Shown here: piece after piece, positions 52,825 to 57,166 of the stretch
Layout of the letters: every line of letters begins with the position of its first letter
Position numbering within the stretch: the first letter of the stretch is position 1
From: Pedobacter sp. Leaf194
GTDB taxonomy: Bacteria; Bacteroidota; Bacteroidia; Sphingobacteriales; Sphingobacteriaceae
Length of the DNA stretch: 57,166 nt
Assembly: GCF_001423945.1 (NCBI RefSeq)
Contig: NZ_LMPU01000003.1
Coordinates: 1 to 57,166, forward strand
Reading direction: 5' to 3'
The notes under the pieces: generated by a model
Seen by the model: the letters and a program-made list of their open reading frames with translations, nothing else
Told to the model about the DNA's origin: nothing
Database searches by the model: none
Translations under genes and position numbers: made by a program

Positions 52825-53313
52825 TTACTGCGCCAGTTGTTCAAAACCAAGCATCTTCTGCTTTTCCGCTTCCGGGACAGCCGTTGGCCGGTTTGTTGCG
52901 TAATCCACCGCAATGCAGACGGTTTTTCCTTTGCTGCAAATCACTTCTTCTGCACCTTTTATTTTGACAATCTGGTACTCCAAATCGAAACTTGTATTGC
53001 CAATTCTCGAGGTTTTTACATGCACTGCGATTTTATCATTCATAACAATAGGTAAAATATAATCCAGTTCAGCGTGGGCAATTACAATCCCGGTCTTTTT
53101 CCAGTCCCATTTTACAATCTCCTCCCAATATTTGGATCTGGCAATCTCCAGGTATGTAAAGTAAACGGAGTTGTTAACGTGGCCCATCATATCAAAATCC
53201 ATAAAACGGGTATGAATATTGGTTTTATAGTTGAATTGCGCTGAAAATTCTCGAACATCTGCCAGTTTGTCTTTAGTTTTGGTAATATTTTGCCATAATG
53301 TCTTAAATATCAT
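52825..53313 (-). CDS. Hotdog-fold acyl-CoA thioesterase
   Basis: 162 aa. The 4-hydroxybenzoyl-CoA thioesterase-type core is TRFMDFDMMGHVNNSVYFTYLEIARSKYW, with the catalytic Asp before GHVNN. It continues KTGIVIAHAELDYILPI and VKTSRIGNTSFDLEYQIVK. The first 30 residues are an unusual lead (KTLWQNITKTKDKLADVREF). It hydrolyses acyl-CoA thioesters; the substrate is unknown. Leftward single gene convergent with the GlcD-type oxidase. Confidence 0.9.
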   Translation of the reverse strand: MIFKTLWQNITKTKDKLADVREFSAQFNYKTNIHTRFMDFDMMGHVNNSVYFTYLEIARSKYWEEIVKWDWKKTGIVIAHAELDYILPIVMNDKIAVHVKTSRIGNTSFDLEYQIVKIKGAEEVICSKGKTVCIAVDYATNRPTAVPEAEKQKMLGFEQLAQ

Positions 53314-53382
53314 AATAATTCGGTTTGGTATATAAGTTGAATAAGGATTAATATCAATTAAAAAAAATAAAAAATTAGAGAT

Positions 53383-53817
53383 ATGACACTTGTAAATTTT
53401 AACAACAGAACCCGTAACACAGCCCCTTATTTTAACAATGTTTTCGATTCATTGTTTAGCGATGCAGTAACTAAAAACAAAATGGTTGATAAATCGCCAA
53501 ACGTAAACATTTATGAAAATGAAACTTCATTTGTTATCGAGTTAGCTGCCCCAGGGTTGAAAAAAGAAGATTTTCAAATCAACTTGAAAAAAGACACGCT
53601 CTCTGTTTGGGCAGAAGTTAAGAAAGATGAAGCACAGGTTGCTAAAGATTTTACACGTAAAGAATTTGACTACAGCTCTTTTGCCCGCTCATTTAACTTA
53701 CCTGAAACAGCTGATGGCGATAAAATTACTGCTGAATATAAAGACGGCATATTGAGCATTAACATCAATAAAAAAGACGATGCGAAATTACAACACAAAG
53801 AAATTGTTGTATCGTAA
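53383..53817 (+). CDS. Hsp20/alpha-crystallin small heat-shock protein
   Basis: 144 aa. An alpha-crystallin domain (about 37-135) has SPNVNIYENETSFVIELAAPGLKKEDFQI, then SSFARSFNLPE and the AEYKDGILSININKK segment. A short N-terminal extension contains NVFDSLFSDAVT. ATP-independent holdase for unfolded proteins. The family's C-terminal IxI-like motif is present as EIVVS. Followed by a strong terminator. No heat-shock inverted repeat (CIRCE) is visible upstream. Confidence 0.95.
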   Translation: MTLVNFNNRTRNTAPYFNNVFDSLFSDAVTKNKMVDKSPNVNIYENETSFVIELAAPGLKKEDFQINLKKDTLSVWAEVKKDEAQVAKDFTRKEFDYSSFARSFNLPETADGDKITAEYKDGILSININKKDDAKLQHKEIVVS

Positions 53818-53870
53818 TAAAAGTATTCTCGAAAGAGGGTTTTTCATAATAGTTTAAGTTTAGGTTTTAT

Positions 53871-53909
53871 AAGGTTAACGCTGGATAGCGTTAACCTTAT
53901 TTTGTTTTA
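53871..53909 (+). terminator. Terminator after Hsp20 gene
   Basis: AAGGTTAACGCT-GGAT-AGCGTTAACCTT is a perfect 12-bp stem followed by ATTTTGTTTT. Confidence 0.95.
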
Positions 53910-53991
53910 GGCTGTATGGGGTTTGCAACCGCTCACGTTAAATCGTAACTAAACAAATAACCAATGATGCGATTGAACTAATGATTTTTAC

Positions 53992-53999
53992 TATTTTTG
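53992..53999 (+). promoter_or_regulatory. -7 box abutting the start of the 438-aa conserved protein
   Basis: TATTTTTG ends only 4 bp before the ATG at 54004, with ATTG 16 bp upstream of it. The predicted transcript would be leaderless or nearly so. Confidence 0.6.
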
Positions 54000-54003
54000 C
54001 GCC

Positions 54004-55320
54004 ATGGAGAGAGAAATTTTGGATACAAAACGTAAAGCCCTTAAGATAAATCTTGACCCAAGAATTTACGGCACTTTCGCTGAAATTGGAGCGGGGCAGG
54101 AGGTGTCAAGAAACTTTTTCAACGCCGGTGCAGCATCCGGAACGGTCGCTAAAACGATGTCGGCTTACGATATGACTTTTAGTGATGCGATTTACGGAGC
54201 AGAATCAAATGGGCGTTATGTATCTCAAAACAGGCTTTTGCAAATGCTCGACCATGAGTTCGGTCTTTTAAATGAGCGTTTGTCTGGCGAGAAATACGAA
54301 AGCAGAACTTTCTTCGCATTTGCCGATACCGTAACTACTCTGAATTATAAACGTACCAACGAGCCACACGGCTGGGTTGGAATTCGTTTCCAGAACGAGC
54401 CGGGAGGTTTACCAAACGAAATATTTTTTCACGTTCGCTTGCTTGATACAGATGTGAACATGCAGCAGCGTGTATTGGGCATTATAGGTGTGAATTTGCT
54501 ATACGCGGCGTTTTACCATTATCGCGATCCGAAATTGATGGTCGAATCTTTAGCAGATAACTTAACGATCGGTTCGGTAGAAATAGACCTGATTTCAGTT
54601 AAAGGCCCCGCATTTCCCGACGTTGATAATATTCTTCTTAATCTTTATATGATTATGAAGGATTTTTCTGCTGCTGCAATTTTTGATTCAGATGCGCATC
54701 CCAGACAGGCAAAAGACTTATTGTATAAAAAGGACATAATGATTTTAAGGACGAAATACGGACAAAAATCGTTACCAAACTTTAATTTATTTAATAAAGC
54801 GACCGACCAGTTTAAACGTACAAACAAAGTTGAAGATGGAAATCTGGCGGTGATGATTGAGGTTTTATTAACAAATGTTTTAACCGACGACCAGGAAACA
54901 CCCGATGATATTGACTTGGAAGCGGTTGCGAAACGTGCGCAGGAAATGTGTGATACGGGAAATATTGTAATCGTTTCGAATTTTACCCGCCACAACCGTT
55001 TGGCAAAATACTTAGCACGTTGTAAACCAAAAAGTGTTGGCTTGGCTACGAATATCAACAATTTGAAGTTCGTATTTAATTCAACAAACTTTAAGGGTGA
55101 GAATTATTCGGGTCAGTTGCTGAGTTACGTTAACGACATGTTTAACACAAATGTGCGCCTGTTTGCTTATCCTTTTTTAGATAAAAAAACCAACGAAGTG
55201 ATTACCACCGGTAATATGCCGGTTACTCCAGAGGCAAAACCACTGTTCGACTTCCTTCTAGTAAATGGCTACATTACTGATATTGAAGATTATGCAGACG
55301 ATGAAGTGAAGACAGTTTAG
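54004..55320 (+). CDS. Conserved protein of unknown function (438 aa)
   Basis: 438 aa, soluble and without signal peptide. It begins REILDTKRKALKINLDPRIYGTFAEIGAGQ and continues AGAASGTVAKTMSAYDM and NEPHGWVGIRFQ. Relatives I recall are sometimes labelled nicotinate-nucleotide adenylyltransferase, but no HxGH or ISSTxIR nucleotidyltransferase motif is visible here, so that label looks unsupported. The conserved N-terminus fixes the ATG at 54004. Alternating helices and strands suggest an alpha/beta fold (about 185-300: LYMIMKDF, VMIEVLLTN, IVIVSNF). Function unknown. Own promoter; monocistronic. Confidence 0.8.
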   Translation: MEREILDTKRKALKINLDPRIYGTFAEIGAGQEVSRNFFNAGAASGTVAKTMSAYDMTFSDAIYGAESNGRYVSQNRLLQMLDHEFGLLNERLSGEKYESRTFFAFADTVTTLNYKRTNEPHGWVGIRFQNEPGGLPNEIFFHVRLLDTDVNMQQRVLGIIGVNLLYAAFYHYRDPKLMVESLADNLTIGSVEIDLISVKGPAFPDVDNILLNLYMIMKDFSAAAIFDSDAHPRQAKDLLYKKDIMILRTKYGQKSLPNFNLFNKATDQFKRTNKVEDGNLAVMIEVLLTNVLTDDQETPDDIDLEAVAKRAQEMCDTGNIVIVSNFTRHNRLAKYLARCKPKSVGLATNINNLKFVFNSTNFKGENYSGQLLSYVNDMFNTNVRLFAYPFLDKKTNEVITTGNMPVTPEAKPLFDFLLVNGYITDIEDYADDEVKTV

Positions 55321-55413
55321 CGTTTGGTAATTGCGAGAGCTTAAAAATACGTCCTTCTTTCAGCGTAAAGTGCTTTTTTCTGCTACTATACAGAAATTAA
55401 CTGTATATTCAAA

Positions 55414-56433
55414 TTAAAGACTGTTGAGCGTAGAAATACTTTTGCTTACATCTAAGGCATGGTTTACACCACACTTGAGGGCAAAATTATTGCGTTGATG
55501 GCCGACCGGAAAATCAAACGCTACCGGATAATCGTACTCTTTTACTTTTTCCAAAACTATCTCATAAATGGTTTTACCAAACTCCCCGCCAACATCATCT
55601 GGTTTAACTTTGAAACCCCCAACTATTAAACCCCGTATAGCTTTCAGTTTACCACTGCGCTTCAAATTCCAAAGCATCCTGTCTATGCTGTAAAGGTATT
55701 CGCCAGTGTCCTCAATAAAAAGGATTCTATTTTTGGTGTCTAGGTCAGACTCACTTCCAGCAAGTGTTTCTATAATGCTTAGATTACCGCCAACAAGTAT
55801 TCCAACGGCTTTTCCCGGTTTGTTATTAACATTAGCAGGAGCATTGTAGCGCATTGCCTCGCCAGTTAATGCATTTTTTATTGATAAGATGGTTTCGATT
55901 TGAATGGGTTCAGCCTTTGCCCAATCATCCGGAAAACTGTTACACATTTTAGAATGAATTGAAGCAATGCCGTATTTTTTTGCAAGGTGGCAATGCAAAA
56001 CGGTGACGTCGCTAAAGCCAATAATCCACTTTGGATTTCGTTTGAACATCGAGAAGTCGATTTTATCAATTATCCGCACGAAACCATAACCACCCCTGGC
56101 GCACATTATGGCACCAACCGCTGGGTCATCAATCATCTGCTGGAAATCGGCCAGCCTTTCTTCATCAGTTCCACCATAAGTAAAATCACGTTTGCCAATA
56201 CTGCCGCCAATTTTAACTTGAAAACCCCAACTTTGCATTTGCAACACGGCTGGCTGGATTTGTTCCAGGGTAATGTAACCTGCAGGACTGGTTATTCCGA
56301 TTGTGTCGCCAGGCTTTAAATAAGGAGGAATTTTAAATGCCGGTAACTCATTGTCGTTTTTCGAAAACGCTTTAAATGCAGGTAGGAGTGTTGCTGAAGC
56401 AATTATTGAAGAAAGGAAATATTTTCTGTTCAT
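55414..56433 (-). CDS. ldcA: LD-carboxypeptidase (S66 family)
   Basis: 339 aa with a Tat-less export signal (MNRKYFLSSIIASATLLPAF). S66 motifs are GITSPAGYI, CARGGYGFVRI and the nucleophile Ser141 in GFSDVTVLH. The Glu and His of the Ser-Glu-His triad are probably in LFIEDTGEYLYSIDRML and VGHQRNN. It removes the terminal D-Ala from murein tetrapeptides. Here the protein carries an N-terminal signal and so is likely periplasmic, unlike the cytoplasmic enterobacterial LdcA. Leftward single gene. Confidence 0.92.
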   Translation of the reverse strand: MNRKYFLSSIIASATLLPAFKAFSKNDNELPAFKIPPYLKPGDTIGITSPAGYITLEQIQPAVLQMQSWGFQVKIGGSIGKRDFTYGGTDEERLADFQQMIDDPAVGAIMCARGGYGFVRIIDKIDFSMFKRNPKWIIGFSDVTVLHCHLAKKYGIASIHSKMCNSFPDDWAKAEPIQIETILSIKNALTGEAMRYNAPANVNNKPGKAVGILVGGNLSIIETLAGSESDLDTKNRILFIEDTGEYLYSIDRMLWNLKRSGKLKAIRGLIVGGFKVKPDDVGGEFGKTIYEIVLEKVKEYDYPVAFDFPVGHQRNNFALKCGVNHALDVSKSISTLNSL

Positions 56434-56495
56434 CTAACTTAAAGATGTGTGTTTTGAACGGCTAATATAAGCTTTAAAAATATTGTGTAAAAGAA

Positions 56496-56522
56496 AAGGG
56501 ATTTATATCCATAAATCCCTTT
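56496..56522. terminator. Terminator-type hairpin (both strands)
   Basis: AAGGGATTTAT-ATCC-ATAAATCCCTT, an 11-bp stem with T-rich flanks on both sides (TTTTTT on plus, TTCTTTT on minus). It lies 63 bp upstream of the LD-carboxypeptidase start and could insulate it from upstream minus-strand transcription. Confidence 0.7.
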
Positions 56523-56730
56523 TTTAAACCAAACAAATTAATCTGTAAAAGATTAGTATAATGTGAATTGTATAAATAACCTACAAGTTGAAAAAATGTT
56601 TTAAGATTTTTTATTTTTTTATTTCTTGCAACTTGATTGCTTTTTAAAAGGACGATGATAACACAGAAATGTTGGTCAAACACAATTACTTTCCCCGCGA
56701 ACCAGGTTTGAGTCAAGCATGAAAGTCGAT

Positions 56731-56764
56731 TAAAATAAAAGGTTATCCATCGCGGATAACCTTT
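56731..56764 (-). terminator. Terminator downstream of the tRNA-like sequence
   Basis: Minus strand AAAGGTTATCC / GGATAACCTTT, loop GCGAT, followed by TATTTTA. It probably ends the transcript carrying the 53-codon ORF and the tRNA-like sequence. Confidence 0.75.
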
Positions 56765-56846
56765 GCTAACAACAAAACAAATATAAGATAACCAAATCTT
56801 GCCTGATTGAGCAGAATCAGGATTAAGTGCTAACAAATCACTTAGC

Positions 56847-56917
56847 GGCCTAGTAATGGATTCGAACCATTATATAAAGTCAAAGGAGACTTCAACCTCC
56901 CAATCGGTCAACTGGCC
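56847..56917 (-). tRNA. tRNA-like sequence with atypical anticodon arm (identity uncertain)
   Basis: 71 nt on the minus strand fold as a cloverleaf. Acceptor GGCCAGT pairs with ACT-(A)-GGCC with one bulged A. The D arm is ACC-GATTGGGA-GGT with the GG pair. The T arm is perfect: AATGG-TTCGAAT-CCATT. The anticodon stem AAGTC/GACTT is perfect but closes a 6-nt loop (TCCTTT) instead of 7, so the anticodon is ambiguous (UCC or CCU by position). No CCA is encoded. The bulge and short loop suggest either a degenerate tRNA or an unusual one. Confidence 0.5.
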
Positions 56918-56923
56918 TTGCTT

Positions 56924-57085
56924 TCAAACAGGTTTCAGGTTTAAAAATGCGCTCAAATCATCTAGCTCTGCTTTCATTATTAAAGTTTCGACTTCGGCTT
57001 GTTCAGCATCAATTTTCCTTTTATCAAACTTATTATCGATGTTTGGATAATCACTTATGGTAAAATATTGAACCTCGACCGACAT
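56924..57085 (-). CDS. Small acidic ORF (53 aa) upstream of tRNA-like sequence
   Basis: 53 aa read from the minus strand: it starts MSVEVQYFTISDYPNIDNKF, continues DKRKIDAEQAEVETLIMKAE and ends LDDLSAFLNLKPV. Soluble and acidic. A TATATTTG -7 box lies 48 bp upstream, and the tRNA-like sequence begins 6 bp after the stop. I do not recognise a family. Composition is more protein-like than the antisense frames, but its length keeps confidence low. Confidence 0.45.
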   Translation of the reverse strand: MSVEVQYFTISDYPNIDNKFDKRKIDAEQAEVETLIMKAELDDLSAFLNLKPV

Positions 57086-57132
57086 GTTAATTGTTTTTGA
57101 GCAAAATCTATTATTATAAATTGATAACTGAA

Positions 57133-57140
57133 CAAATATA
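57133..57140 (-). promoter_or_regulatory. -7 box upstream of the 53-codon ORF
   Basis: Minus strand TATATTTG matches TAnnTTTG, 48 bp before the ATG at 57085. The window ends too soon to judge a -33 element. Confidence 0.45.
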
Positions 57141-57166
57141 TTTATTAATATATAAAGTCTATAGGA

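Larger units (their letters stand above)
56434..56845. other. Gene-free region with two terminator-type hairpins
   Basis: No credible protein gene on either strand; the open frames are short, Cys/Phe-rich or cross hairpins. It holds a hairpin at 56496-56522 and another at 56731-56764. A TATATTTG on the minus strand (about 56769-56776) shortly precedes the second hairpin and could start a very short RNA. Confidence 0.6.

Noticed and set aside
54004..55320. Nicotinate-nucleotide adenylyltransferase assignment
   Set aside because: No HxGH or ISSTxIR motif; the family label appears to be a transferred annotation.
56474..56836. 120-codon minus-strand open frame as a gene
   Set aside because: It runs through both terminator hairpins, has no plausible domain, and overlaps only non-coding structure.
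56856..57050. 64-codon plus-strand open frame
   Set aside because: It is antisense to the tRNA-like sequence and to the 53-codon ORF and has a low-complexity composition.

Overview
The window looks like chromosomal DNA from a low-GC Bacteroidota species, most likely Sphingobacteriaceae (Pedobacter-like). Three things point there. Many genes are preceded by the Bacteroidota -7 box TAnnTTTG, and I see few clear Shine-Dalgarno sequences. The families fit: LptD/OstA-like, MlaD-type MCE, DUF4412, DPP4-type S9 peptidase, PorV/PorQ-like barrel, lipoproteins. RNase P RNA and several core genes (alaS, gatB, lysA, folB, aspartate kinase) are present. I see no insertion sequence, integrase, prophage or CRISPR array, so most of the window is core genome. 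Family assignments are from memory of conserved motifs; no search was run.

Layout. 0-9 kb: a leftward amidase-amidase-MCE operon faces a rightward LptD/CinA pair, followed by a lipoyl E2 acyltransferase and a thioredoxin. 8.7-14.6 kb: the leftward four-gene ligase-associated repair operon (MBL exonuclease, ATP-dependent ligase, Lhr-Core helicase, PdeM phosphoesterase). It faces a rightward SatD-like/DUF3307 pair across a 155-bp gap that carries three near-perfect 20-bp palindromes at an exact 28-bp period. 16-25 kb: leftward DPP4 peptidase, then an operon of a PorV/PorQ-like barrel (carrying a one-base frameshift), an HhH-plus-beta-barrel protein, ComEC, a crotonase and a DUF4412 protein, with a MerR regulator upstream. 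25-36.7 kb: alaS, three tandem secreted paralogues, gatB with a TlpA-like lipoprotein, an orphan response regulator, a lone contractile-tail tube protein, an RluA-type synthase and a ClC channel. 36.8-38.8 kb: an NtrC-type regulator and rnpB. 38.9-44 kb: a leftward metal/haem cluster of exported proteins (cytochrome c, SCO, lipoprotein, CDICGC barrel, MbnH-like dihaem peroxidase, MbnP-like protein, small Cys protein). 44-57 kb: phosphoglucomutase, aspartate kinase, two small antisense membrane ORFs, lysA, glutaryl-CoA-type dehydrogenase, folB, a GlcD-type oxidase, thioesterase, Hsp20, a conserved protein of unknown role and an LD-carboxypeptidase. The last 700 bp hold a 53-codon ORF, an atypical tRNA-like sequence and two terminators.

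The strongest candidate for something new is at 14.6-16.1 kb. The SatD-like protein shows the ordered motifs of a class III nucleotide cyclase plus a C-terminal helix-turn-helix. Its partner is a membrane protein with H/D-x3-H/D pairs. The palindromic operator sits symmetrically between this pair and the Lhr/ligase repair operon. Other points of interest are the MbnP/MbnH-like pair with no visible methanobactin genes, the HhH-barrel beside ComEC, the orphan injection-system tube gene, and the small ORFs whose start codon overlaps that of lysA.
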